A stretch of DNA of 64,000 bases, taken from positions 682,001-746,000 of the forward strand of contig NZ_JAHXMY010000002.1 of the NCBI RefSeq assembly GCF_023149035.1, in the 5' to 3' direction. Numbering within the stretch: position 1 is the stretch's first letter; every line of letters starts with the position of its first letter. Both the position numbers and the translations under genes were made by a program. Positions 46,505 to 56,137 of this stretch are shown here, piece by piece. The stretch is from Microbacterium sp. EYE_78. Its GTDB lineage: Bacteria > Actinomycetota > Actinomycetes > Actinomycetales > Microbacteriaceae. The notes below the pieces were generated by a model that searched no databases, was not told the origin of the DNA, and was given only the letters and a program-made list of their open reading frames with translations.

Positions 46505-47484
46505 CGCTGTACGTCCTCCGCCGGTTCGTCAACTACGCGATCCTGAGCCTCATCGCCACGTGCATCGCGTACGTGCTCGCGAGCTCGATCTTCAAGCCCG
46601 GCGATCGCTATTACGGCATGAACCCCCGCCCGCCGCAGGAGTCCATCGACGCGTCGCTCGCCGCGCTCGGTCAGAGCCCCGACGTCCCGGTCATCGTGCG
46701 GCTGTGGCACTGGCTGGTGGGCCTGTTCACGCAGGGCTCCCTCGGCATCACGGTCGGCGGCCAGCCGGTCATGGACGAGATCGTCGCGCGCTCCGGCGCC
46801 AGCCTGCGTCTGCTGCTGATCGGCTCGATCCTCGGCGCCGTGATCGGCGTCCTGCTCGGCGTGTGGGGTGCGGTGCGCCAGTACCGGGCGAGCGATCAGA
46901 TCGTCACCTACTCGTCGTTCCTCATCTTCGCGACGCCCACCTTCGTCATCGGCGTGCTCCTCATGATCGCGGCGACCGCGCTCAACAACGCGGTGGGCAG
47001 TCAGCTGATCACCTTCACCGGGGAATACAGCGCAGGCATCAGCGGCAGTTGGTGGGATCTGACGCTCGATCGCGGCATCCATCTCCTCCTCCCGACGATC
47101 GCGCTGGTCCTCATGACTGCGGCGACCGATTCGCGCTACCAGCGCAGCGTCATGCTCGACGTCCTCGGCGCGGACTACATCCGCACCGCGCGGTCCAAGG
47201 GCCTGGAGCGCGGGCCGGCGCTCTTCCGTCACGGAGTCCGCATCGCACTCATCCCGATGTCGACGTTCTTCGCCTACGGCTTCGGCACGTTGATCGCCGG
47301 GTCCGCGATGCTCGAGATCGTCTTCAGCTGGCGGGGCATGGGACAGTTCACCCTCCAGGCCGTCACGACCAATGATGTCAACGCCGCCGCCGGTTCCACG
47401 CTCTTCATCGCCGTCCTGGTCCTGCTTTCCTCGACCGCGTCCGAGATCCTCTACGCCGCCCTCGACCCCCGAGTGAGGAGCTGA
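46501..47484 (+). CDS. Peptide ABC transporter permease B (system 2)
   Basis: DppB/OppB-type permease. 327 residues beginning TLYVLRRFVNYAIL. Six helices are expected, with a longer first periplasmic loop (residues about 30-95) and the EAA region MLDVLGADYIRTARSKGL. GTG at 46501 overlaps the stop of the short leader ORF. The stop lies one base before the next ATG. Confidence 0.94.
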   Translation: MTLYVLRRFVNYAILSLIATCIAYVLASSIFKPGDRYYGMNPRPPQESIDASLAALGQSPDVPVIVRLWHWLVGLFTQGSLGITVGGQPVMDEIVARSGASLRLLLIGSILGAVIGVLLGVWGAVRQYRASDQIVTYSSFLIFATPTFVIGVLLMIAATALNNAVGSQLITFTGEYSAGISGSWWDLTLDRGIHLLLPTIALVLMTAATDSRYQRSVMLDVLGADYIRTARSKGLERGPALFRHGVRIALIPMSTFFAYGFGTLIAGSAMLEIVFSWRGMGQFTLQAVTTNDVNAAAGSTLFIAVLVLLSSTASEILYAALDPRVRS

Positions 47485-47485
47485 C

Positions 47486-48412
47486 ATGGTCATCGCTCAG
47501 CAGGAGGCCGTCGAGGCCTCGCTCGACGAAGACAAGTCGATCACCCACAGCCGCAAGCCGCTGTCGCGGAATGCGCTGGTGTGGCGCCGCCTGCGGGCGA
47601 TGCCCCGCTTCTGGGTCGGTGCCGTCGCCTTCGCGCTCATCGTGCTGCTGTCGATCGTCGGCCCGTTCCTCACGCCGTGGTCCATCACCGACCGCGATGC
47701 GTTCAACATGGGGATGGGGCCGACGCTCCGGCACTGGTTCGGGACGAACGCCATCGGGCAGGACATCTTCGCGCAGACCGTCGCGGGGCTGCAGAAGTCG
47801 CTCATCATCGGCTTGGTCGCGGGCGTCCTCGGCACCCTGCTCGCTGCGATCATCGGATCCGTCGCGGGCTACGTCGGCGGCGCGACGGACAAGATCATCA
47901 GCTGGATCACGCACCTCATGCTCGTGATCCCGTCGTTCTTCATCCTGGTCCTGCTGAGCCCCCTCTTCCGCAGCCTCTCGTGGATCGCGCTGACGTTCTT
48001 CCTCGCGATCTTCAGCTGGATGATCATGGCGCAGGTGGTCCGCAACCAGACGCGCTCCCTGCGCAACAGGGACTTCGTCCGGGCGGCCCGCTACATGGGG
48101 CTCCCGACGCGTAAGATCCTGGGTCGTCACATCATCCCGAACATCGCCTCGCTGCTGATCATCGACGCGACCCTCGGCATCGTCGCGGCGATCATGTCCG
48201 AGACGTCCCTCAGCTACTTCGGCTTCGGCGTCATGAAGCCCGACGTCTCGCTCGGGACGCTCCTCGCCGACGGCACGTCCGCGGCGCTCACCCGCCCCTG
48301 GCTGTTCGTCTTCCCGGCGGCGGTGCTCATCGCACTGCTGTTCGCGATCAGCCTCATCGGCGACGCGCTCCGCGACGCGATCGACCCCACCTCCGGAGCA
48401 AACCGTGCCTGA
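47486..48412 (+). CDS. Peptide ABC transporter permease C (system 2)
   Basis: DppC/OppC-type permease. 308 residues with GAGGAG before the ATG. Charged N-terminus, first helix about residues 42-62, and EAA-type segment SLRNRDFVRAARYMGLPT. HWFGTNAIGQDIF is the usual periplasmic motif. The 3' end overlaps the ATPase gene by 8 bases. Confidence 0.95.
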   Translation: MVIAQQEAVEASLDEDKSITHSRKPLSRNALVWRRLRAMPRFWVGAVAFALIVLLSIVGPFLTPWSITDRDAFNMGMGPTLRHWFGTNAIGQDIFAQTVAGLQKSLIIGLVAGVLGTLLAAIIGSVAGYVGGATDKIISWITHLMLVIPSFFILVLLSPLFRSLSWIALTFFLAIFSWMIMAQVVRNQTRSLRNRDFVRAARYMGLPTRKILGRHIIPNIASLLIIDATLGIVAAIMSETSLSYFGFGVMKPDVSLGTLLADGTSAALTRPWLFVFPAAVLIALLFAISLIGDALRDAIDPTSGANRA

Positions 48413-50543
48413 ACCCCTCCTCACCTCCAGCTCATCCCGTGCCGGGGGGTCCTCGCCGATCCTGTCGGTCCGCGATCTCACCGTCACCTTCCCGCAGCGC
48501 GGCTCGTCCGACGTGCAGGCCGTCCGAGGGATCTCGTACGACGTCCACCCGGGCGAGTTCCTCGGCATCGTCGGCGAGTCCGGTTCGGGCAAGTCGGTCT
48601 CGTCGCTCGCCGTGATGGGGTTGCTGCCCTCGAACGCGCGCATCGAGGGATCCATCGAGTTCGAGGGGCAGTCGCTCCTCGGCATGGACGACAAACAGCT
48701 GTCCCGCATCCGCGGCAAGAAGCTCGCCATGGTGTTCCAGGATCCGCTGTCCGCGCTGACGCCCGTCTACACCGTCGGCGACCAGATCTCCGAAGCGCTC
48801 CGCCTCCACGACTCGCGCCTCTCGGCGCAGGCGGCCGGCGCGCGCGCGGTCGAGCTGCTCAAGACCGTCGGCATCCCCGACCCGCAGCGGCGGGCCAAGG
48901 CGTATCCGCACGAGTTCTCCGGCGGGATGCGGCAGCGGGCCATGATCGCGATGGCGATCGCCAACGACCCGAACGTCATCATCGCCGACGAACCGACGAC
49001 GGCGCTCGATGTGACCATCCAGGCGCAGATCCTCGAAGTCCTCGAGAAGGCCAAGGAGATCACGGGTGCTGCCGTCGTACTCATCACCCACGACCTCGGT
49101 GTCGTGGCGGGGCACGCCGATCGCGTCGGCGTCATGTACGCCGGCAAGCTCGTCGAACTCGGGACCACCGACCAGGTGTTCCACGAGCCGCAGATGCCGT
49201 ACTCCATCGGCCTGCTCCGCTCGGTGCCGAACATGCTGACGGCGGGGACGCACCGGCTCGTGCCGCTCGAGGGCCGCCCGCCGTCCCTGGCCGCGCTGCC
49301 CCAGGGATGCCCCTTCGCGGCGCGCTGCCCGATCGCGGTCGACGCCTGCCGTGAGGTCGAACCGGGGCTCATCGCCCACGATCCGGTGTCGGGTCCCGAT
49401 CACGTCGCGGCCTGCATCCGCGGCGATGAGATCGTCCGGGGCGAGCTGCCTCGCGGCGAGGTGTTCCCGGTCGCCGAGCCGATCGTCGACGCGAAGCGGG
49501 TCGACGACGGCGCACCGCCCGTGGTCGAGGTCACCGACCTGCAACGGCACTTCCCGCTGATGCGGGGCGGCGTCTTCGCCCGTCGCGTCGGCACGGTCCG
49601 CGCCGTGGACGGCGTCTCGTTCTCGTTGAAGCCCGGACGGACGATGGGCCTGGTCGGCGAATCCGGATGCGGGAAGACGACGACCATCCTCGAGATCATG
49701 GAGATGACGGCGCCGCAGAGCGGATCGGTCCGGATCAACGGGAAGGACGTGGCATCCCTCAGCAAGCGCGAGCGTCTCGCCCTCCGGAAGGATCTGCAGA
49801 TCGTCTTCCAGGACCCGATGGGCGCCATCGATCCGCGCCTGCCGATCGGCGAGGTCATCACCGAACCGCTCTGGGCGCTCGGCGCCTCGAAGGCCGAGCG
49901 CGACCGCCGGGCGCTGGAGCTGCTCGATCTCGTCGGTCTGGACGAGTCGATGGCCGATCGGTATCCGCACGAGTTCTCCGGCGGTCAGCGTCAGCGGATC
50001 GGCATCGCGCGTGCCCTCGCCACCAACCCCTCGGTCATCGTGCTCGACGAGCCGGTCTCGGCGCTCGACGTGTCGATCCAGGCCGGTGTCATCAACCTCC
50101 TCGAGGATCTCAAGGTCCAATTGGGTCTGTCCTACCTGTTCGTGGCCCACGACCTCGCCGTGGTGCGGCAGATCGCCGATGACGTGGCCGTGATGTACCT
50201 GGGGTCGGTCGTCGAGCAGGGTCCCATCGCCGAGGTGTTCGACAACCCCCGGCATCCGTACACGAAGGCGCTGATCTCGGCTGCCCCGATCCCCGATCCG
50301 CGCATCGAGCGCGGGCGCACCCGGGTCCTGCTGCAGGGCGACCTGCCGAGTCCGACGCAGGAGATCAGCGGATGCCGATTCCGCACCCGCTGCCCGCTGT
50401 ACAAGCTCGTAGGGGAGGAGCAGCAGGAACGCTGCCGCTCCGTCGACCCCGAGCTCGAACCGCGCGGGCTTGCCCGTGTCGCCTGCCACCACGTCGACGA
50501 GTCGACGCTGGTGGATGCCGCTGCCCTGGCGGCGGCCCCCTGA
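48405..50543 (+). CDS. Fused double ATPase of peptide ABC transporter (system 2)
   Basis: 712 residues; DppD- and DppF-like halves in one chain, longer than the system 1 protein. First domain: GESGSGKSV near residue 58, FSGGMRQRA, VIIADEPTTALD, then the Opp-type cysteine segment CPFAARCPIAVDACRE. Second domain: GESGCGKTT near 418, FSGGQRQRI, VIVLDEPVSALD, and another cysteine segment CRFRTRCPLYK. GTG start. The conserved cysteines in both tails distinguish it from the system 1 ATPase. Confidence 0.95.
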   Translation: MPEPLLTSSSSRAGGSSPILSVRDLTVTFPQRGSSDVQAVRGISYDVHPGEFLGIVGESGSGKSVSSLAVMGLLPSNARIEGSIEFEGQSLLGMDDKQLSRIRGKKLAMVFQDPLSALTPVYTVGDQISEALRLHDSRLSAQAAGARAVELLKTVGIPDPQRRAKAYPHEFSGGMRQRAMIAMAIANDPNVIIADEPTTALDVTIQAQILEVLEKAKEITGAAVVLITHDLGVVAGHADRVGVMYAGKLVELGTTDQVFHEPQMPYSIGLLRSVPNMLTAGTHRLVPLEGRPPSLAALPQGCPFAARCPIAVDACREVEPGLIAHDPVSGPDHVAACIRGDEIVRGELPRGEVFPVAEPIVDAKRVDDGAPPVVEVTDLQRHFPLMRGGVFARRVGTVRAVDGVSFSLKPGRTMGLVGESGCGKTTTILEIMEMTAPQSGSVRINGKDVASLSKRERLALRKDLQIVFQDPMGAIDPRLPIGEVITEPLWALGASKAERDRRALELLDLVGLDESMADRYPHEFSGGQRQRIGIARALATNPSVIVLDEPVSALDVSIQAGVINLLEDLKVQLGLSYLFVAHDLAVVRQIADDVAVMYLGSVVEQGPIAEVFDNPRHPYTKALISAAPIPDPRIERGRTRVLLQGDLPSPTQEISGCRFRTRCPLYKLVGEEQQERCRSVDPELEPRGLARVACHHVDESTLVDAAALAAAP

Positions 50544-50607
50544 ACCCCGCCGGCGGAGGCACCATTCCGCCAGTGGTCCCTTGAAGGAAGACGAGAGGAA
50601 CAATCAC

Positions 50608-52293
50608 ATGAAGATTCGCGGTGCGAAGCCGTTCGGATCCTTGGCGCTGCTCGGCGCCGCCGCACTCGTGGTCTCGGGATGCGCCGCCGGCAACACCGGT
50701 GCGCCCACCCAGACCGAGTCGGCGGGTCCGGAGCTCCCGGCTACGGCGTGGGTCCGCGCCGATGCGGCCGACGTCCAGGACGGCGGGACGCTGACCCTCG
50801 CCGTCAGCTCCCTTCCGGTGCAGTTCAACATCAACCAGGTCGACGGCAACGAGGCGGACACCGTCGACATCGTCGAGGCGACCACCGGCGGCCCGTTCAA
50901 GATCGAAGAGGACGGCACCCCCGTCGTCGACGAGAACTACGCGAGCTCGGCCGAGGTCACCAGCGACGACCCGCAGGTCGTCGACATCAAGCTGAACCCC
51001 GACGCCAAGTGGGAGGACGGCTCGCCGATCACGGTCGCCGACTGGATCGCGTTCTGGGAGGCCCAGAACGGCTCGAACGACGCCTACATCCCGGCGTCGA
51101 CCGCCGGCTGGGAGGACATCTCCTCGATCGAGCAGGGCGATGACGAGTTCCATATGGTCATCACCTTCTCGAGCGTCTACGCCGACTGGCAGGGCCTGTT
51201 CACGGGCGGCCTGCTGCCCGCGGCGATCTCGGAGGACCCGGCTGCGTACAACGACGGCTACCGCACCAAGGCGGTGCCCTCGTCGGGACCCTTCCGCATC
51301 ACCGACATCGACACCACGGGCCAGGTCGTCACGCTCGAGCGAAACCCCGAGTGGTGGGGCGAGACCCCGAAGCTCGAGCGCGTGCTGCACCGTGCGGTCA
51401 GCCAGGACCAGCAGGGTGCCTCGTTCGCCAACTCGGAGATCGACGCACTGTACATCTCGGCGAACGCCGACCTGTACCAGACGGCGCAGACCCGCGAGGA
51501 CGCCGAGATCCAGACCTCGGGCGGCACCACGTGGACGCACGTCACGATGAACGCCAAGGAAGGCCCGCTGGCCGACGTCAACGTCCGCAAGGCCGTCGCC
51601 TCGGTCGTCAACCGCGAGCAGATCGCCGCATCGGCGAACACGCCCGTCGGTGCGCCGCCCATCACCCAGGGCGACTACATCTTCATGCCCGGACAGAACG
51701 GCTACGAGGACAAGGGCCTGCCCGTGGACCCCGAAGCCGCGACGTCCTTCCTCGAAGAGGCCGGGTACGAGGGCAGCGCCGAGGACGGCTGGACGAAGGA
51801 CGGCGAGGCCCTCGAGCTGACCGTCACCGTTCCCGCCGACACCGCGACGAACATCCAGCGCTCCGAGCAGGTCCAGGCCGACCTCGAGGACTTCGGCATC
51901 CCCGTCGAGCTCGTGACCGTCCCCGCGGCGACCTACTTCAGCGACTACGTCATCCCGGGCAACTTCGAGATGGTGTCGTTCTCGTGGGTCGGCACGGCGT
52001 TCCCGATCTCGTCGTCGGAGGCGCTGTACTACCCGATCGACTCGGAGTCGAACTTCACCGGCACGACGGATGACCGACTGGGCGACCTGTACGACCAGTC
52101 CAACGCCGAGCTCGACGCCGATGCGCGCATCGAGATCGCCAAGGAGATCAACGACGTGATCTGGGACTACGTCCCGATGTTCCCGATCGCTCCGCTCCCG
52201 AACGTCTACGCGGTCAAGGACGGCCTCGTGAACTGGGGTGCGACGCAGTTCGAGACGATCGACTGGGCCAACGTCGGCTGGGCCGCCGAGTAA
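50608..52293 (+). CDS. Peptide ABC transporter substrate-binding lipoprotein (system 2)
   Basis: SBP family 5 protein. 561 residues. Lipobox LVVSGC gives Cys25 as the lipid anchor; a Thr/Glu/Ala-rich linker follows. Motifs VDIKLNPDAKWEDGSPIT and SSGPFRITDIDTTGQVVTLE are typical. GAGAGGAA precedes the ATG. Unlike system 1 it is the last gene of its operon, 64 bases after the ATPase stop, and is followed by a terminator. Confidence 0.95.
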   Translation: MKIRGAKPFGSLALLGAAALVVSGCAAGNTGAPTQTESAGPELPATAWVRADAADVQDGGTLTLAVSSLPVQFNINQVDGNEADTVDIVEATTGGPFKIEEDGTPVVDENYASSAEVTSDDPQVVDIKLNPDAKWEDGSPITVADWIAFWEAQNGSNDAYIPASTAGWEDISSIEQGDDEFHMVITFSSVYADWQGLFTGGLLPAAISEDPAAYNDGYRTKAVPSSGPFRITDIDTTGQVVTLERNPEWWGETPKLERVLHRAVSQDQQGASFANSEIDALYISANADLYQTAQTREDAEIQTSGGTTWTHVTMNAKEGPLADVNVRKAVASVVNREQIAASANTPVGAPPITQGDYIFMPGQNGYEDKGLPVDPEAATSFLEEAGYEGSAEDGWTKDGEALELTVTVPADTATNIQRSEQVQADLEDFGIPVELVTVPAATYFSDYVIPGNFEMVSFSWVGTAFPISSSEALYYPIDSESNFTGTTDDRLGDLYDQSNAELDADARIEIAKEINDVIWDYVPMFPIAPLPNVYAVKDGLVNWGATQFETIDWANVGWAAE

Positions 52294-52313
52294 GCAGCCC
52301 ACTCGCGTGAGAC

Positions 52314-52347
52314 GGCGGGGCGGGGACCGGACGGTCCTCGCCCCGTC
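52314..52347 (+). terminator. Terminator of the second peptide-transport operon
   Basis: A 15-pair stem (two G-U pairs) with a GGAC loop, 20 bases after the binding-protein stop and before the typA promoter. Confidence 0.7.
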
Positions 52348-52366
52348 GGCGTGTCGGCGGCTGCGG

Positions 52367-52372
52367 TAAAGT
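52367..52372 (+). promoter_or_regulatory. -10 box TAAAGT of typA
   Basis: TAAAGT lies 48 bases before the ATG at 52420; the leader contains CAAGGA. Confidence 0.5.
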
Positions 52373-52419
52373 GGGGTGTCGGCATCCCGGCACCACCCTC
52401 TCTGCAAGGAACCCCCTTC

Positions 52420-54333
52420 ATGGCGCACGCCCTTCGTCCTGACCTCCGCAACGTCGCGATCGTCGCGCACGTCGACCACGGCAAGACGACGCTCGTCGAC
52501 GCCATGCTTCGCCAGACCGGCTCGTTCGGCGAGCACGCGCACGTCGAAGAGCGCGCGATGGACTCGAACGACCTCGAGCGCGAGAAGGGCATCACGATCC
52601 TCGCCAAGAACACGGCGATCACCTACAACGGTGCCCACACCGACCAGCCGATCACGATCAACGTGATCGACACCCCCGGCCACGCCGACTTCGGCGGAGA
52701 GGTCGAGCGCGGGCTGTCGATGGTCGACGGGGTCGTCCTCCTGGTGGATGCCTCCGAGGGCCCGCTCCCGCAGACCCGGTTCGTCCTGCGCAAGGCGCTC
52801 GAGGCGAAGCTGCCGGTCATCCTGCTCGTCAACAAGACCGACCGTCCCGACGCGCGCATCGCCGAGGTCGAGGAGGAGGCGCACGACCTGCTGCTGGGCC
52901 TCGCCTCCGACCTGCAGGACGACGTCCCCGACCTCGACGTCGACGCCCTGCTCGACGTCCCGGTGGTCTACGCCTCGGGGCGCGCCGGCGCCGCCTCGCG
53001 TACCCGGCCCGACAACGGCTCGCTGCCCGACAACGACGACCTCGAGCCGCTGTTCGAGGCGATCCTCGAGCACGTCCCGGCCCCCTCGTACGATGACGAG
53101 GCGCCGCTGCAGGCCTGGGTCACGAACCTCGACTCGTCGCCGTTCCTCGGACGTCTCGCGCTCCTGCGTGTCTTCAACGGCACGCTGAAGAAGGGCCAGA
53201 CCGTCGCCTGGGTGCGCCACGACGGCACGCACACCAACGCCCGCATCACGGAGCTCCTGAAGACGCAGGCGCTCGAGCGCTTCCCGGCCGAGTCGGCGGG
53301 CCCCGGCGACATCGTCGCCATCGCCGGCATCGAGCAGATCACGATCGGCGAGACGATCGCCGACCCCGAGGACGTCCGGCCGCTGCCCGCCATCACCGTC
53401 GACGACCCCGCCATCTCGATGACGATCGGCACGAACACCTCGCCCCTCATGGGCAAGGTGAAGGGGCACAAGCTCACGGCCCGCATGGTGAAGGACCGCC
53501 TCGACCGCGAACTCATCGGCAACGTCTCGCTGAAGGTCGTCGACATCGGCAAGCCCGACGCGTGGGAGGTGCAGGGCCGCGGTGAGCTGGCGCTGGCCAT
53601 CCTCGTCGAGAACATGCGCCGTGAGGGCTTCGAGCTGACCGTCGGCAAGCCGCAGGTCGTCACCCGCCGCGACGAGAACGGCAAGCTGACCGAGCCGTTC
53701 GAGCACCTCACGATCGATGCCCCCGAGGAGCACCTCGGCGCTATCACGCAGCTCATGGCCGGCCGCAAGGGCCGCATGGAGACGATGACCAACCACGGCA
53801 CCGGCTGGGTGCGCATGGAGTTCATCGTCCCGTCCCGCGGCCTCATCGGCTTCCGGAGCGAGTTCCTCACGATCACGCGCGGCACCGGTATCGCCAACGC
53901 GATCTCGCACGGCTACGACGAGTGGGCCGGTGCGATCTCCACGCGTCAGAACGGCTCGATCGTCGCCGACCGCTCCGGCGTCGTGACCCCGTTCGCGATG
54001 ATCGCGCTGCAGGAGCGCATGAGCTTCTTCGTGCAGCCGACCGAAGAGGTCTACGAGGGCATGGTCATCGGCGAGAACTCGCGCGCCGACGACATGGACG
54101 TGAACATCACGAAGGAGAAGAAGCTCACGAACATGCGTTCGTCGACGTCCGACTCCTTTGAATCCATGACGCCGCCGCGCGTGCTCACCCTCGAGGAGAG
54201 CCTCGAGTTCGCCCGTGACGACGAATGCGTCGAGGTCACGCCGGAGAAGGTGCGCATCCGCAAGGTCGTCCTCGACGCGACGGAGCGCGGTCGTGCGACT
54301 GCGCGTCTGAAGCGTCAGGACGCGAACGCCTGA
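52420..54333 (+). CDS. typA: Ribosome-associated GTPase TypA/BipA
   Basis: Translational GTPase related to EF-G that aids ribosome assembly and stress growth. 637 residues. G1 AHVDHGKTT near residue 16, REKGITI near 55, DTPGHADF near 80, NKTDRPDAR near 135; a beta-barrel domain, two EF-G-like domains and the TypA-specific C-terminus ([10 protein letters not shown]) follow. AAGGA precedes the ATG. An upstream in-frame ATG at 52351 lies before the promoter and is rejected. Confidence 0.96.
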   Translation: MAHALRPDLRNVAIVAHVDHGKTTLVDAMLRQTGSFGEHAHVEERAMDSNDLEREKGITILAKNTAITYNGAHTDQPITINVIDTPGHADFGGEVERGLSMVDGVVLLVDASEGPLPQTRFVLRKALEAKLPVILLVNKTDRPDARIAEVEEEAHDLLLGLASDLQDDVPDLDVDALLDVPVVYASGRAGAASRTRPDNGSLPDNDDLEPLFEAILEHVPAPSYDDEAPLQAWVTNLDSSPFLGRLALLRVFNGTLKKGQTVAWVRHDGTHTNARITELLKTQALERFPAESAGPGDIVAIAGIEQITIGETIADPEDVRPLPAITVDDPAISMTIGTNTSPLMGKVKGHKLTARMVKDRLDRELIGNVSLKVVDIGKPDAWEVQGRGELALAILVENMRREGFELTVGKPQVVTRRDENGKLTEPFEHLTIDAPEEHLGAITQLMAGRKGRMETMTNHGTGWVRMEFIVPSRGLIGFRSEFLTITRGTGIANAISHGYDEWAGAISTRQNGSIVADRSGVVTPFAMIALQERMSFFVQPTEEVYEGMVIGENSRADDMDVNITKEKKLTNMRSSTSDSFESMTPPRVLTLEESLEFARDDECVEVTPEKVRIRKVVLDATERGRATARLKRQDANA

Positions 54334-54344
54334 CCGCTGCGACG

Positions 54345-55058
54345 GTGACCGAGGGGGAGTCGCCGCAGCGCGCCGCGTGGCGTCAGGCCCTCGGTGTCGT
54401 GCTCGCGACCAGCGCCTACGGCGTGTCGTTCGGCGCGCTCGCGGTGACCTCCGGGCTCGACGTCTGGCAGACCTGCGTGCTGAGCCTGCTCATGTTCACC
54501 GGGGGATCGCAGTTCGCGTTCGTCGGTGTCATCGGCGGGGGAGGCGTCGCAGGCGCCGCGATCGCCTCGGCAGGCCTCCTCGGCGTCCGGAACGTCGCCT
54601 ACGGCCTGCGGATGTCCTCGGTCGTCGGCACCGGGTTCTGGCGTCGTGCCGCGGCGTCCATGTTCACCATCGACGAGTCGACGGCCGTGGCGTTGGCGCA
54701 GAAGGATGCCGGCGCCCGCCGAATCGGGTTCTGGGTCACCGGTGTCGGGGTCTACATCGGATGGAACCTGACGACCCTCGGGGGCGCGCTGCTCGGCGAC
54801 GTCCTGGGTGACGTCCGTGCCTACGGTCTCGATGCCGCCGCAGCGGCGGCGTTCCTCGCGCTGCTGTGGCCGCGCATCCGCCGGCGCCAGGCGATCGCGG
54901 TCGGGGCGGCCGCCGCCGTCGTCGCAGCGCTGACCACACCCGTCCTCATGCCGGGTCTGCCCGTGCTGGTCGCGGCACTCGTGGCCCACGTCGTCGGCTG
55001 GACGAACTGGTTCGGCGACCGGTCGTCGGGCGTGGCCGGGACGGAGGCGACGCCGTGA
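54345..55058 (+). CDS. azlC: AzlC-family branched-chain amino acid exporter, large subunit
   Basis: BrnF/AzlC-type membrane protein; with AzlD it exports branched-chain amino acids and related compounds. 237 residues. The family segments YGVSFGALAV, MFTGGSQFAFVGV and TIDESTAVAL are present, with about six to seven helices. The GTG at 54345 has no ribosome site; it follows typA by 11 bases and is probably translated by coupling. A CTG at 54330 overlapping the typA stop is an alternative. Confidence 0.92.
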   Translation: MTEGESPQRAAWRQALGVVLATSAYGVSFGALAVTSGLDVWQTCVLSLLMFTGGSQFAFVGVIGGGGVAGAAIASAGLLGVRNVAYGLRMSSVVGTGFWRRAAASMFTIDESTAVALAQKDAGARRIGFWVTGVGVYIGWNLTTLGGALLGDVLGDVRAYGLDAAAAAAFLALLWPRIRRRQAIAVGAAAAVVAALTTPVLMPGLPVLVAALVAHVVGWTNWFGDRSSGVAGTEATP

Positions 55059-55369
55059 CCCTCTGGCACGCCATCCTCGTCGCCGCGATCGTGTGCGTCG
55101 CCCTGAAGACGGTGGGCTACCTCGTGCCGCCCAGGTGGTTCGAGGGTGCCCGATCGAGTCGGACGATCGACCTGCTCACGGTCGCGCTGCTGGCCGCGCT
55201 GGTCGTCGTGCAGACCTTCGGCGCTGGACAGGCCATCGTCGTCGACGCCCGTCTCCCCGCGATCCTGGTCGCGGCGGGACTGCTCGCCGCGCGCGCACCC
55301 TTCCTCGTCGTCGTCGCGGTCGCTGCAGGAGTCGCCGCCGTCCTGCGCCTCGCCGGCTGGGCGGCGTGA
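55055..55369 (+). CDS. azlD: AzlD-family small subunit of amino acid exporter
   Basis: 104 residues with three or four membrane helices. KTVGYLVPPRWFEG near residue 18 is the family hallmark. The GTG overlaps the azlC stop (GTGA). It works as the partner of AzlC. Confidence 0.9.
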   Translation: MTLWHAILVAAIVCVALKTVGYLVPPRWFEGARSSRTIDLLTVALLAALVVVQTFGAGQAIVVDARLPAILVAAGLLAARAPFLVVVAVAAGVAAVLRLAGWAA

Positions 55370-55398
55370 GCGCGGCCGTGCCGAGAAGGACCCGCGCC

Positions 55399-55404
55399 TA
55401 GACT
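55399..55404 (+). promoter_or_regulatory. -10 box TAGACT before small membrane protein gene
   Basis: TAGACT ends 6 bases before GTG 55411, the third of three consecutive GTG codons (55405, 55408, 55411). The position favours 55411 as the start of a leaderless mRNA. Confidence 0.55.
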
Positions 55405-55410
55405 GTGGTG

Positions 55411-55797
55411 GTGAACGCCGTCCTCGCCCGCATCGCCACCTGGGTGCTCGCCGCGGTGATCGGCGGCGTCTACGGTGTCGCCGGCACCATCGGCCACGCG
55501 GCCCTGTGGGGGCCCGTCCCGGTGGGGCTCGTGGTGGCATCCATCGGGTTCATCGCGCTCCTGGTCGCCGTCCGCTCGCTGACGGGGGAGCGGACCTCGG
55601 CCCTCGCGGCGGGGCTCGGTGCGCTCATCGCCACGCTGGTGTTCGCCAACGAGGGACCGGGCGGATCGGTCGTCGTCCCCGCGCCGCCGGAGGGCGCGAC
55701 GATCACACCGGGGCTCATCTGGACGTTCGTGGTGCCGCTGGTCGCCGCCCTCGTCGTGGCGTGGCCCTCGGCATCCGCCTCTCGAACGACGAACTAG
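55411..55797 (+). CDS. Small membrane protein of unknown function
   Basis: 128 residues with four hydrophobic helices (about 8-28, 34-58, 66-84, 104-122) and little else: AVLARIATWVLAAVIGGVYG at the start and a short periplasmic or cytoplasmic loop PAPPEGATITPG. No family is recognised. Its TAG stop forms the first half of the -10 box of the ferredoxin gene. Confidence 0.75.
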   Translation: MNAVLARIATWVLAAVIGGVYGVAGTIGHAALWGPVPVGLVVASIGFIALLVAVRSLTGERTSALAAGLGALIATLVFANEGPGGSVVVPAPPEGATITPGLIWTFVVPLVAALVVAWPSASASRTTN

Positions 55798-55800
55798 ACT
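55795..55800 (+). promoter_or_regulatory. -10 box TAGACT of fdxA, overlapping the upstream stop codon
   Basis: The TAG of the upstream stop codon is also the first three bases of TAGACT, which ends 6 bases before the GTG of the ferredoxin gene. Confidence 0.6.
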
Positions 55801-55806
55801 CGATCC

Positions 55807-56127
55807 GTGACGTATGTGATCGCTCTCCCGTGCGTGGATGTGAAGGACCGTGCCTGCATCGACGAATGTCCCGTCGACTGCATCTACGAAGGCGAGCGTT
55901 CGCTGTACATCCACCCGGACGAGTGCGTCGACTGCGGTGCCTGCGAACCGGTCTGCCCCGTCGAGGCGATCTACTACGAGGACGACCTCCCGTCCGAGTG
56001 GCAGGACTACTACACCGCGAACGTCGAGTTCTTCGAGGACATCGGCTCGCCCGGCGGCGCCGCCAAGGTCGGAGTCATCGCGAAGGACCACCCCGTCATC
56101 TCCGCCCTGCCGCCCCAGGCCCACTGA
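55807..56127 (+). CDS. fdxA: 7Fe ferredoxin
   Basis: Electron carrier with one 3Fe-4S and one 4Fe-4S cluster. 106 residues. CxxxxCxxxC-type site CIDECPVDC and second site [12 protein letters not shown] are intact, and the C-terminal extension is that of FdxA. Leaderless GTG start. It is followed by dapC after 10 bases, a gene order seen in many actinobacteria. Confidence 0.96.
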   Translation: MTYVIALPCVDVKDRACIDECPVDCIYEGERSLYIHPDECVDCGACEPVCPVEAIYYEDDLPSEWQDYYTANVEFFEDIGSPGGAAKVGVIAKDHPVISALPPQAH

Positions 56128-56137
56128 ACGCGCCCGC

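Noticed and set aside
52351-52419. In-frame ATG upstream of typA
   Set aside because: It lies before the TAAAGT -10 box and would add a non-family N-terminus.
50365-53910. Very long open frame (about 1180 codons) on the minus strand opposite the binding protein and typA genes
   Set aside because: It runs antisense to well-recognised genes, is rich in Arg/Asp/Val low-complexity sequence and matches no family. It is a product of high G+C.
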